Origin: Dermacentor variabilis
Lineage: Eukaryota > Arthropoda > Arachnida > Ixodida > Ixodidae
Assembly: GCF_050947875.1 (NCBI RefSeq)
Contig: NW_027460335.1
Location: 8,695,928-8,759,927 of the forward strand
Direction: 5' to 3'
DNA: 64,000 bases
Shown here: one piece after another, positions 11,342 to 20,345 of the stretch
Numbering within the stretch: the stretch's first letter is position 1
How the letters are laid out: each line of letters opens with the position of its first letter
Program-made: the position numbers and the translations under genes
The notes under the pieces: generated by a model
What the model was told of the DNA's origin: nothing
The model's database searches: none
What the model saw: only the letters and a program-made list of their open reading frames with translations

Positions 11342-11465
11342 GTTAATCATGCTGGTAATGGGTCCGCGACAGTTCGTGTCGAACCCACATCCTCCAGCAC
11401 AGCACCCCCACGCTCAACCTATTACACCAAGCGCAACGACATAGCCGCTAAGCTACGGCAGCAGG
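11342..11465 (-). repeat. tRNA-derived SINE fragment
   Basis: On the minus strand a box A-like TAGCTTAGCGGCTATG precedes a box B-like GGGTTCGACAC at tRNA-like spacing. Only the tRNA-like head is clear. It is a different family from the 41196 copy. Confidence 0.45.
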
Positions 11466-11486
11466 TAACGTACTGTTGGGAGCGTA

Positions 11487-11530
11487 AAGAGAGAGAGAGA
11501 AAGAGAGAGAGAGGAAAAGAGAGAGAGATT
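11487..11530. repeat. GA microsatellite
   Basis: (GA)n with AAAG interruptions. Confidence 0.9.
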
Positions 11531-11639
11531 AGTGGATGCTGATGATGTTAGGCCTGCTGTACTGCACTGTAATTTACCTTAAAGATGAGTTATTCCTACG
11601 TCCACCTGACATTTCATCTCGCACTGACCACCAATTGAA

Positions 11640-11885
11640 GGTCCGGTACTGGTAAGGCCATGCAACATCAGCGCTTACTTTCACGCATTAGTACCAGCGA
11701 TCGATGACGACTGGAACCACCTTCCTGCCTTAGTCGCTGTCATCTGCGACGCCGAAAAATTTCAAGGTGGTTGCCAATGACTACGTACATACTCACCAGT
11801 TCTCTCCATCCTGCCTCCGGGCTCTTAGACTATCCAGATAAATAGATACATGAATGACGAAAATAAAATAAATAATAGATGAATT
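11640..11885 (+). mobile_element. LINE 3' end (CR1/L2-like)
   Basis: The plus strand encodes DDWNHLPALVAVICDA just before a stop, which resembles the final ORF2 residues (DWNHLP) of CR1/L2-like LINEs. After that come an A/T-rich tail with GATAAATAGATA and AAAATAAAATAAATAA, as expected of the 3' terminus. The fragment is under 250 bp and dead. Confidence 0.55.
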
Positions 11886-12311
11886 TTATTGATTCCGGTT
11901 TTAATAAGTAAAGAATGAAGACAGTGTGGTATTTTGTGCAACTTCAACGGGTATTTGAATCATTTAATTTCCTCGACCTCACTATTGCGTAATGCCGCAG
12001 AGTTTCCTGAATTGTTTAAGTGGTCCTGTGCTCGTATTCCACGGCAAAATCATGATAAGAACGAGTCAGGCAGTGGGGGAGGGGCTGCAACTGACGTGCG
12101 TGAGCGTCCGCGAACTTTAACGCTGACCTGCCTCCTGCTTACCCAGAGATTAGATTGCCACGTGAGTCTAAGATGTCACACAGGGCGAGAAAGATGCTTT
12201 GAGGTGTCCACTGGCGAAGACTGGCAAGAACACACACATTTGCAATGCGCCTGCAGCAAATGATATGTTTTGGGTGATAAGGCGTTTCAAAGGGTCACTC
12301 GGTGACCGGTT

Positions 12312-12455
12312 CGGCGGCTTAGTGGCTACGATGTCGTCGTTATGCTGTTGAGAAAGAGGTCGCGAGTTCTATTTGGGACTGCGATGGCACCGCTTTGTGA
12401 TTGGGGCTGAATGCGAAAACGCTCGTGTGCTAAAATTTAGCTGCACGAAAACCCA
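12312..12455 (+). repeat. Decayed tRNA-derived SINE
   Basis: Landmarks match the 41196 SINE in order: GGCTTAGTGGCTACGATG (box A region), GAGGTCGCGAGTTC, GGGGCTGAATGCGAAAACGCTCGTGTGCTAAAATTTA. Box B is mutated. It abuts the 5' end of the surviving gypsy gag fragment. Confidence 0.6.
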
Positions 12456-12559
12456 ACAAGTGAATATTATTCTCGTCTCCACCGCGAGTCCACCGCTCAG
12501 AGTATGCAACGCGTAGAAAGCTGAACGCCGACGACGGAAATTGGTATGGTTGAAATGGA

Positions 12560-12806
12560 CAGCGCAGACCATTTCCGTTCAAAGAGGGTTCGCAGACTAG
12601 ACGACCGGAGCCTGTAGAAGTGGAGGAAAAGCCCTCACAAATGAGCGAGAAGTCAAACGGGGAAACTGTACAAAAAGAGCAGAAAAGAAAAGTCTAATCT
12701 TCAGACCGATGCGTTGTTATAAGTGCCACAAACTTGGACATATCGCTGAAAACTGCGTGAAGCCTAGCGTAGTTTTTTCCTACGTGGATGAAAAAGGCGA
12801 GAATAT
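12560..12806 (+). pseudogene. gag fragment with zinc knuckle, Gmr1-type gypsy element
   Basis: A CX2CX4HX4C zinc knuckle, CYKCHKLGHIAENC, is encoded at 12715-12756, the RNA-packaging motif of retrotransposon Gag. The preceding Glu/Lys-rich stretch is compatible with the Gag tail. The frame is cut at 12806 by a solo LTR and resumes at 13110 as protease. The capsid part is missing. Confidence 0.7.
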
Positions 12807-13109
12807 TGTAACGGACAGTTAAGGGAATCCAGATACAACTATTTATTGTGGGCGAACTTGTGCCCTGGGGTAAATAAAAAGCACTGCCGCGTTCTAAACG
12901 GGAGATCAGGAAGGCCTTCTTCTTCTCTCTCGAGCGTCGCTTCACCTCGTATTCTTCTTGTAGACGCCGACAACGGCCACCTGCGATGCGATTGCGTGCG
13001 GTGAAAACACGTGCCATTATTTCGTCGTCTTTTCCTTCAATACGCCTTTGTCGTCTTGAGGGGGCGCACGAACCTGCGCACGTTGTTTAAATGTTTCTGT
13101 CTTGTATCA
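12807..13109 (-). mobile_element. Solo LTR inserted in the gypsy gag-protease junction
   Basis: A 303-bp insert that begins TGTAACGG and ends GTATCA on the plus strand, so it has TG...CA ends in minus orientation. It is flanked by ATAT on both sides (12803-12806 and 13110-13113), a plausible 4-bp target duplication. In minus orientation an AATAAA lies at 12847-12842, about 35 bp from the 3' end. The gag/protease frame reads through if the insert is ignored. It is the scar of LTR-LTR recombination of another gypsy element. Confidence 0.65.
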
Positions 13110-13430
13110 ATATTGAACTTTGAAGCCCATATATTCACGACCTGCAAGTTAATGGGAAACCATGCCGGGTGCTGCGAGACAGTGCCGCCACTATGGACAT
13201 TGTCCATCCATCACAGATGACATCACGGGAGAAGTAGCATGGTTAAAACTGGTTGTAGAAGAACACAGCGTGTGTCTACCCATAGCCAAAGTCCAAATCA
13301 GTAGACCGTTCGGGGAGCTCGTGAACGAGGCTGCAGTTTCGAAATTCTTGTCGCTTCAGCAACTTTACATATTATTCGAGTCGGTCGGATCAGTTACTGC
13401 GGGACAAGGTGCTTAAACTGGGAGAGGGCG
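13110..13430 (+). pseudogene. Aspartic protease fragment of the Gmr1-type gypsy element
   Basis: Just after the solo LTR the frame encodes VNGKPCRVLRDSAATMDIVH, matching a retroviral-type protease active-site region in which the usual DTG/DSG is DSA. The cut is followed by VAWLKLVVEEHSV and ISRPFGELVNEAAVSKFL, with at least one in-frame stop and shifts. The protease would process Gag-Pol inside the particle. Inactive here. Confidence 0.6.
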
Positions 13431-13834
13431 TGTACAGGCGTTGACGCGAGGCCAAACTCATAAAATTGGGTCGCTTTCGGCTGAAAATGCAAAAGCTGCT
13501 CCAGCGGAAGTAGCAAAAGAGGTAAATTCAGTAACCGAATCTGAGCTAGGCTCGAGGGACAAAAAACGGTCGAGGAAAGCCTGCTAGCTGTCCAGCTCAA
13601 TGAGAGCGTATCACTCGGATGTCAAAGTTCACCCCTGCAGAAACAGCCAGCTGACGCACTCGCAAGCAAGACAGCGTCCTTACTGTCACCGGTCTGAAAG
13701 AACTTTGATTGGCTCTTACATGTGGCCAGAGGGCCACTGGCAGTGGAGCAAAAGAATGATGACAGCGTAGCTAAATTGCATCGCGCAGGTAAAGAAGGCA
13801 TTGCTAGGCGCAACGTGACGATACAAGAGGAGGA
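13431..13834 (+). pseudogene. Protease-integrase spacer of the gypsy element
   Basis: Broken reading frames, Ser/Ala-rich, without a recognisable domain. They join the protease fragment to the integrase fragment in the same orientation. Stops and frameshifts are present. Confidence 0.45.
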
Positions 13835-14995
13835 TTGTTGTATCGGCCCTACAGAGACCGAAAGGGCAGGATTCTAGATCAGTCAGTCGTACCTACAAAG
13901 TACAGGGAGGACCTTTTGAGTCTCTGTCATGAAAATGGGTGGTCTGGCCACCTAGGCATGAACAAATCAAATGAAAGGGTGTTTATGGAATACTACTGGC
14001 TTGGCTGTTTAACCGATGTAGAAAACATTGTAAGATCATGGGATGCCTGCCAGCGCTTGCGTAAACCAGGAGAAACCTGGAAAACTCCACTAAAGGTAGT
14101 GCCCTTAATTACAGAACCTTTAAGACGGCTTGTGATAGACACGGTAGGGCCTCTACCAAAGGCAGAGTCGAGTTAGATGTACTTGTTTACCATGCTGTGT
14201 CCGGCTACAATGTTTCCGGAATCAATCTCTCTGAAAGAGCTCAGCTCCACCGAAGTAGTAGATACGCTTTTGTCAGTATACGCACGAGTTGGGTTTCAGG
14301 CGGATCAAGGGATTCACCAGCTCACTGACTTCAAATTCTTACAAAACTGCGGGGTAAAGTTGATGCACACTTCCGTCTATCACCCTCAGTCAAACAGTGC
14401 AGAGAGGTGGCATTCAGTGCTTAAGCGAGTTTTGCGGGTGCTCTGTTACGAGGACAATTAAGACTGGGCGAATTGTCTTCCGGCCACTTTGTTTGCTTTG
14501 CGAACGGTTCCTCATGAGGCTATGGGGTTCTCGCTAGCAGAACTAGTGTATGGGAGGACACTCCGTTCTCCACTGAGAATGTTAGGAGAGATGTGGGAGG
14601 AAAGAGGAGAGATTCCAACAGTGGTAGAACACGTGCTGAATCTGCTGGAACAGCTAAGTGCAACCCAGGAACTAGCCGAACAGAACAAAAGACTAGCTCA
14701 AAAGAACGCCAAGTTCTATTACGAGAAGTATGCGAGGCTTGGCACGTTTAACCCCTGACACCAGGTAATGATCCTCAAACCTTCAAGAAAGAACAAACTT
14801 GAAGTTCACTGGGACGGACCTGTTACAGTGTTGCACAAACTTTCAGATACTAAATATGGTCTGAAAATGCCCGATCGCAGGAAGGAGGTGAGGATAGACC
14901 ATTGTAATTTGATGAAGCCGTACGTGGAGTGGAGCGGAGCCGTTAACTGTACCATCAAGGAAGAGGATGAGACTAGTACCGAGTTTAATGAGTAA
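13835..14995 (+). pseudogene. Integrase of a Ty3/gypsy element located upstream of RT
   Basis: An H2C2 zinc-binding domain comes first: HENGWSGHLG (His pair) followed by SWDACQRL, in which the first Cys of the usual CXXC pair is Ser. A catalytic Asp is at VIDTVGPLPK. The core continues in a new frame after a stop at 14174 with FQADQGIHQLTDF (second Asp) and HPQSNSAERWHS (catalytic Glu). After a further stop comes LRTVPHEAMGFSLAELVYGR. The tail, WDGPVTVLHKLSDTKYGL, is a GPY/F-type module. Several stops break the frame into four pieces. Only about 50 bp after the end of this tail the RT N-terminus begins. Integrase inserts the cDNA copy into the genome. In ordinary gypsy elements it lies downstream of RNase H; here it lies upstream of RT. 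Confidence 0.85.
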
Positions 14996-15048
14996 AAGGC
15001 GACCTCCAACTCTAAAATCAGCCTGGAAGAAGCGGTAAAACATTCGGT

Positions 15049-15277
15049 ATGCTTGGGAAATCCCGACAGCTAGATGAGCTAAGAGGGCTGTTAGGGGAAT
15101 ATCTCGACAGGTTCAGCGATTGGCCAGGTAAAACCGAACTAATAACGCATGATATAGAGCTGACATCAACTGAACCCACAAGATCAAAGTCTTACAGAGT
15201 GTCTCCACGACAGAGACAAATTATGGGAGCAAAGATGCAGCGCATGCTATAGAGTTTGGAGTTATTGAGCCTGCTGA
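15049..15277 (+). pseudogene. Reverse transcriptase, N-terminal part (Gmr1-type element)
   Basis: Encodes LRGLLGEYLDRFSDWPGK, ITHDIELTSTEP, YRVSPRQRQIMGAKMQRML, the standard approach to RT motif 1 in gypsy elements. After a stop the remnant continues to a Glu-Pro-Ala-Glu at 15267-15278, where a MITE begins. RT makes cDNA from the element RNA. Inactive. Confidence 0.8.
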
Positions 15278-15575
15278 GGGTGGCGGCCGGAGGATAAAAA
15301 AAAAGGTGCGGCCTGCAACGTCAGGTGGGCTGCAATGGGAGAGAATGTCTCAGCCGTAGTTGCATTCTCGGTCGCTTGGTTGGGCCGAATGGCGCTAGCT
15401 ATCGGGGACGGGACATGTCGGTTTCCACGGGCGACGGCGTTCGAAGCGCGTTCCTCGCGCATTTTCTACGCCGATCCCGGACAACAGACCCGCACTGGTG
15501 GCGCCGCGGAGAATGACAGCGATTTCGATGCACGGCGCAGCCGCGCGTTTCTTTTTTATCCTGCGGCCGTGCCCC
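15278..15575. mobile_element. MITE with about 38-bp terminal inverted repeats, inserted in RT
   Basis: The left terminus (15278-15315: GGGTGGCGGCCGGAGGATAA...) is the imperfect reverse complement of the right terminus (15535-15575: ...TTATCCTGCGGCCGTGCCCC). The interior has no coding content I can recognise. RT sequence (PNKDRRPC) resumes immediately after its right end. A short piece of RT appears to be missing at the site. No clean target duplication; exact ends are uncertain by a few bases. Confidence 0.6.
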
Positions 15576-15653
15576 TAATAAGGACCGTCGTCCGTGTGAT
15601 GACTACAGTAGGTAAAATGCCATCACTAGCGATCAGCTGTGCCCGATACCGAA
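15576..15653 (+). pseudogene. Reverse transcriptase fragment between two insertions
   Basis: Encodes PNKDRRPCDDY then an in-frame stop and NAITSDQLCPIP, corresponding to the gypsy RT block that contains the CVDYRxLN motif. It is bounded on the left by the MITE and on the right by the hairpin element, whose 11-bp duplication CCGATACCGAA is the last piece of this fragment (15643-15653). Confidence 0.75.
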
Positions 15654-15815
15654 GCAGCAGAAGCTTGATGGGGGCGAGTTGGTTTTGCATACTTGATGAA
15701 AAGAGCGCTACGAAGACGCGGACTAAAAGAAAAACTTGTACGACGGACAAGCGCCTTGTCTGTCGTACATGTTGTTCTTTTAGTCCGCGTCTTCGTAGCG
15801 CTCTTTTCATCAAGT
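15654..15815 (+). mobile_element. Hairpin element A (new-type foldback), 162 bp, 11-bp TSD
   Basis: Flanked by perfect CCGATACCGAA repeats (15643-15653 and 15816-15826). The first 37 nt form an unpaired head with GGGCGAGTTGG (15672-15682). The rest (15691-15815) folds end to end: 62 pairs centred on 15753 with three mismatches and one G.T, and virtually no loop. It splits an RT reading frame that is continuous on either side once the insert and one duplication are ignored. No coding capacity, no poly-A tail, no pol III boxes seen. See copies at 23475, 49841 and 61594. Confidence 0.85.
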
Positions 15816-16188
15816 CCGATACCGAACATTGAGGAACGAATCGAAAGAGCGCTGCTAAATACATTTCAACTATAGACCTCGTGCGGGAATACTGGCAAGC
15901 TCCCTTTTCAGAAAGTGCCAGCCACTATGCCCCGTTTACCTCACCTGTAGGCACTTTTCGCCCTCAGCTTCGGGCTGTTGAACGCGTCGTTTAGCTTCTC
16001 TAAGTTAATGGATATTGTCTTAAAATAATTGCAGGAGTTCGCCTTGCCATGTCTTGATGATGTAGCAATTTTTGCGGACAACTGGGAACAGCACGTATCG
16101 CACCTCAAACAGGTGTTCTCATGGTTGAGGTAAGCTGGCTACTTATCTGGGCCATGTTGTCAGTCAGGGCACAATACGGCTGGCGAAG
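15816..16188 (+). pseudogene. Reverse transcriptase palm region (Gmr1-type element)
   Basis: Resumes with PIPNIEERIERAL and TIDLVREYWQAPFSESASHYAPF, the RT block containing the first catalytic Asp region (usually TLDL.RGYWQ). Frameshifts follow, with QEFALPCLDDVAIFADNWEQH near 16030-16090 for the usual YLDD box, here with Cys in place of Tyr. Broken by stops. Confidence 0.75.
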
Positions 16189-16800
16189 ATGAAAATAGCT
16201 ATGATTGGAGATTTTTTACATCCGCGCACGAAAACAGACATTCGTTCGTTTTTGGGACTTGTGGGGTACTATCAACGGTACATTCGGAATAACTCAAGAA
16301 TAGTAAGTCCTTTAACGGACACCCTCCGAAAGGGAGCACCGAATAGCATGCACTGTGATAAGGACAAAGAGAACGCTTTCCATGATATAAAAACGCTATT
16401 GGTTTCTAGTCCTGTGCTTCGTGCGCCAGACTACACAAACAGTGCGACGCAAGTGACAGAGGTATGGGCGTGGTACTTAGGTCGGCGACGATAATGAGGA
16501 ACATCCTATGTTCTATGCCAGCCGTAAACTAAAGGTAAGATAGGAAACCTGCAGCGCTTCAGAGAAGGAATGTGCTTGTTTCGTTTGCGCAGCCCCGAAG
16601 TTGTCGTGGTACTTGAACGAAGGGAGGTTCATCTTCGAGACCGACCACTAACCACTGACATGGCTCAAGCAAATGTCACACAAAACTGGCCGCTTTCTCC
16701 GATGGAGCCTCACTCTCCAACAGTAGAACTTCTCCGTTAGATTTAAGAACGGGAAGTTGCAGAGCAATGCGGATAGCTTGAGCAGGCTAATTTGAATCCT
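16189..16800 (+). pseudogene. RNase H region of the Gmr1-type gypsy element
   Basis: The open piece 16189-16494 encodes TKTDIRSFLGLVGYYQRYIRN and LLVSSPVLRAPDYT, the RT-RNase H connection. Later broken frames give SEKECACF, FIFETDH and, near 16770, NADSLSRLI, the hallmarks of gypsy RNase H (Glu, Asp-His). RNase H removes the RNA template during cDNA synthesis. Domain order in the whole element is therefore gag-PR-INT-RT-RH. Confidence 0.75.
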
Positions 16801-17300
16801 GCGTTTAGGTATCCCGCCTAAATTTTGGGGTTGTTATTCTTAATTTTGTTAAGCCAAGAAGATCCCCTCTCGTTTACCAGGACTCCTAACATGATTTCTG
16901 AATTCGTCAGCACGAAATTCCTTCAAAAATTGGCGTAGCGAAATGCAGCATTTGTTGCTGACCAACTCTGGGTGGTCCAGCAGATCCACGATGCGGCAGA
17001 GAGGCTTGGCCTTCCAGTTCTCACGTGGGGGCGGCCCGCATCATGAAGACTCACGATCTGCAGGACTTCAATAAAGTTTTACCGTGCTATACCATACCTG
17101 CAATTTTTTACCGTGCACCTGCTGCACGGTATACGAGCGTTTTTGGATTTCGTGAACAACTAGATGTCGCCGTCGTGACTGGCATGAGATACCCTGACCT
17201 AGGCCTTAGCAACGCATCGCCATGGCTGCTGATATGCCATGGCGGGTGTAGGACACCCCGCAGAGTATAAAAGTTGGAAGGCGTTATAAGCTCTAATGGA
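16801..17300 (+). mobile_element. 3' untranslated/LTR-like region of the gypsy element
   Basis: Contains TTCAATAAAGTTTT near 17070, with AATAAA as a polyadenylation signal, and a separate TATAAAAG at 17266-17273 like an LTR promoter. The order (AATAAA before TATA) does not fit one intact LTR, so the region may join two LTR pieces. No matching 5' LTR is visible upstream of 12560. Confidence 0.4.
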
Positions 17301-17885
17301 CGTCACACAATGGTTATGCCTTATAGAGCGAGTAGGGAGTGAGAGTGTGGCGGCGTGACTGCGCGCGACACACGATAGCATCACACTTCTCGTCAGGGTA
17401 GTAGGAGCAGTGCGAGGTTATGTATGTCTTTTTTTAGTAATTCATCCTCATGATCTGGCGAAGTTTTACGCTGCAGACCGCGAGGGAACTTACCCCATTC
17501 TTACATGGCACTTATTTTAGCAATGGCGTATATTTATGTTCTGCGCATACACAGCGGAATGCTTATGATTGCACCCATACCCCACACGGTAAACTGGGGG
17601 TAATTTGCTAAACAGATATTGACTTGGCAGAAAGTTTTGACAGAACTGATCTCAAGATCACCAGAGGCGGTAATGCTAATTGCATTTAACCTATATACAG
17701 ATGAATCGCATTTTAGAAGTCATGCTTATTTGCCTCCTCCAGTGGTCATCGTTCGGCTGTATGTTACACACACCTGTATCGCCCCTTTTTTGACCTATTG
17801 CAGTTACTTGCGAAGTTGGCCGACAAGCATAGCGGGATAACGAATTTGAGAACGACGCATTCGCTGAGATGAAATCGGGACGAAG
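17301..17885. other. No gene recognised
   Basis: AT-rich sequence with no domain, repeat or RNA structure that I can support. Confidence 0.5.
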
Positions 17886-18560
17886 GAATAACTCCAATTG
17901 AACTTCTAAGCCGGTATGGCGACGACAACCACGTGACGACAATGAGACAACAGTTCCTCATTGATAACAGTGGTGTGACAACGACAATTGTGACAACGAT
18001 GTCATGAGGGAAATGTGGAGAGGACGAATGTATGACGACGATGGCCTGACGGCAACGGTATGACGACGCACGGATGAGAGAGGCAGTCTGACCACGACGC
18101 AATGAAGAAGTCATGACAGCGACGGCATATAGACGACTGCATTACCTCAGAATGAGAACAATAAACCGAGAACAAAGGAATAAGCCAATGTTTCGATGAA
18201 GGCCGTATGATGAAGACGGCATGCACACACTGGCATAACATTACTGATGTGATGATGATAGTAGAAAGACAACGTCGCAACTGCGGCCTGATGACGCTTG
18301 TATCACGACAACTGTGTGAGCACAAGGAAGTGATGATGATGACATGACTAGAGCGGGACGTAAATGTTACAATCAACTATACAGGCACTGGGTCGGCATC
18401 ACGGCGACCATATGAAAACGGATATATGATGAGGATATACCGATAGTGGGATGACAGCCGCGGCATAATCCCCATTGAATGCCGACAACTTGCTTGGGAT
18501 ATAATAACGAGAGACGAATAACCTCGATGGAACTACAAAGTGGTATGGCCATGACATCAT
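17886..18560. repeat. Degenerate (GACGATGRCATGAC)-type satellite, copy 1
   Basis: Irregular repeats of GACGACGATGGCATGA and close variants (TGACGACAATG, ATGATGAAGACGG). A second, longer block is at 54310-55560. Ser/His-rich minus-strand ORFs here follow from the trinucleotide bias and are not genes. Confidence 0.75.
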
Positions 18561-18579
18561 GTCGACTTTTTGAGGAGAT

Positions 18580-18765
18580 TTGCGGCAGCGTAGCGGAATG
18601 GGCGCCCCCCTTCCATTCCAATTTCATTCCGGGGAATTTGAACTTGCCGCAATTCCATCCCTTTAAATTCCTCGGAATGAAAAATCTGCCCATTCCGACT
18701 GCGGGAATGGTCGGGCAGTTCGTTTCCATTGCTGTAATTCCTAGGCGTATGAAAGGAATATTGGT
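18580..18765. repeat. ATTCC-rich simple repeat
   Basis: Clusters of ATTCC/GGAAT in both orientations (ATTCCAATTTCATTCCGG, GGAATGGTCGG). Several could pair with one another. No coding signal. Confidence 0.55.
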
Positions 18766-19542
18766 AGTTTTATCGAGTTACCTATGAACACACCCTAACG
18801 CTGATGTCATCAGACCCGTGAAAAACTTGAAAAATACGCAAAACACGTTACCAAGGTCGAGGAATATTACCTTGGTGACTTATCTCATGCAGTACAACCA
18901 CCCCACTAATTCCCATAGGGATAGTTCTCCCGCCATCTATAGTATATGCATGGTCAGCATGCTTCAACGGCTTGTGATGTTTTAGTATTGTTCAATCTTA
19001 AATGTGTTAATGCTAAAATTACGACATAGCGTATGTTTGCTTAGGTGTCCTCGTGATTTATAAATGCAGCAAAAAAAGTTTGCAAGCAGTGCAACGTGTA
19101 AAACGAAGCTTTATTTTGATTTTTTTCATGGAAATCTCGCAACAAAATGTCATGAGCTAACTGGGCAGTTCGCCGTTTAGTTTTAAAACCCGAAGTGTAA
19201 TTGACGGCTGCTTCAACGGTTAGTTCTAAAAACAAAGAAAGCAAAGAAAGCGAGATGAAACATTTGGCTTCCACCTATGTATTGCGCTTCACAAACATGG
19301 GCTGCTCGAAAGAGGTGTTGGAATCCTGATATCGCTTCGCTGTCATTATCAAGGATGCCGTAGAAACCACGTGTTCCACGTCCCCCCCCCCCCCCCCAGC
19401 TCACGTCGCATTTACAATAAAAACTGCCCTTGCGAGGCGGGAAAGCAAGAGAAAACGGCTAGCGTACTCTTTCCATTTCGTCAGGGCTTTAACCCTGTCT
19501 GCGCAACCTCCCCCTGTAAGGCAAAGAAAAATTTCCCCTGCA
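18766..19542. other. No gene recognised; C-run at 19382-19398
   Basis: Contains a homopolymer of about 17 C near 19382. A minus-strand ORF at 19041-19274 begins with a hydrophobic, signal peptide-like stretch but has no recognisable continuation. Confidence 0.45.
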
Positions 19543-19991
19543 ATGAATCTGAGTTTTTTTATTGAAATTAATATTCGGAGATGTTGGCGCCTTTATTGCG
19601 GCACTGGCTACTCCTCCTGGCTTATCAAAGGATACAAATATATGCAAAAAGGGAGAGCGGCTTGCGAATCGCTTAAAATAACCAATTATTGCGCATTCTT
19701 TTCTGATGTTATGAAACGCGAAGGACACAGGATTGCAAATAGTGCTGCCGCGGCAGAAAATGTCTCTCGGAATAATTTAAATGTTTGCTGGAGCGCCAAA
19801 TGTGGAATGACGAATGCTGATGTCGAAGAATTTTTATTAGACGAATCGTCTGTATACACGAGGATGTACGGGGGACATGAGTACATTTGGAATAGCGTCA
19901 GTTGCCCTGCAGCTACCATGAACATGTCTCTCTTGGATATAATCGCGTCGCCCGAGAATTCTATTTTCGGACTTGTTAACAGCAACAGAGG
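19543..19991 (+). CDS. Exon-like ORF, possible N-terminal exon of a lipocalin-like secreted protein
   Basis: The plus-strand frame is open for about 450 bp and ends one base before a GTAACT donor-like site at 19992. The last 60 residues contain ADVEEFLLDESSVYTRMY followed by a Cys about 13 residues on. That resembles the mature N-terminus of tick lipocalins (an Asp-[IV]-x2-[AF]-Leu helix, then a strand with Tyr and a Cys). Lipocalins are secreted into saliva and bind small ligands such as histamine or leukotrienes in the host. The 5' limit is unclear: no convincing acceptor is seen, and Met 19543 is merely the first Met of the frame. The match is by pattern only. It lies 18 kb upstream, on the same strand, of a lipocalin-like C-terminal exon at 38230. 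It could also be a chance ORF. Confidence 0.3.
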
Positions 19992-20094
19992 GTAACTAAC
20001 AGCCACTTTGCATAATTCAAATCTTGTTAATAATGCTTTATGTTCTTGAACAACATCACATTTTTTTTTTCATTTGTTGCTTTTGTTTGGCTCG

Positions 20095-20345
20095 GTATGG
20101 CACTATGTATGGGCAATGCTTAACGCCTGCTTGACCTCCGCCGCGTGTCGGCCCGGCATTGCACTATCTTTGGGAGCGGCGCACGTATGGTGAGTGCTTA
20201 GCGCCTGCTTCGCCTCCACCGTTACTGGGCCCGGTATTGCACTATCTTCGGAATCGGCCCACGTATGGGCAGTGCTTAACGCCTGCTTCACCTCCGCCGC
20301 GGGTCGGTTCAGAATTTCACAATCTTCTGGATCGGCCCAAGCATG
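20095..20345. repeat. 78-bp tandem repeat, just over three copies
   Basis: CGCCTGCTTSRCCTCC recurs at 20124, 20202 and 20280, exactly 78 bp apart, with GCACTATCTT and CGTATGG at fixed offsets. Since 78 is a multiple of three, the minus-strand frame stays open and gives a 26-residue repeat containing AEVKQALS.AHT. I regard the frame as a by-product, although coding cannot be excluded. Confidence 0.85.

Noticed and set aside
19041..19274. Secreted peptide gene on the minus strand
   Set aside because: The first 25 residues look like a signal peptide, but nothing downstream is recognisable and there is no promoter or splice evidence; one hydrophobic stretch in AT-rich DNA is weak.
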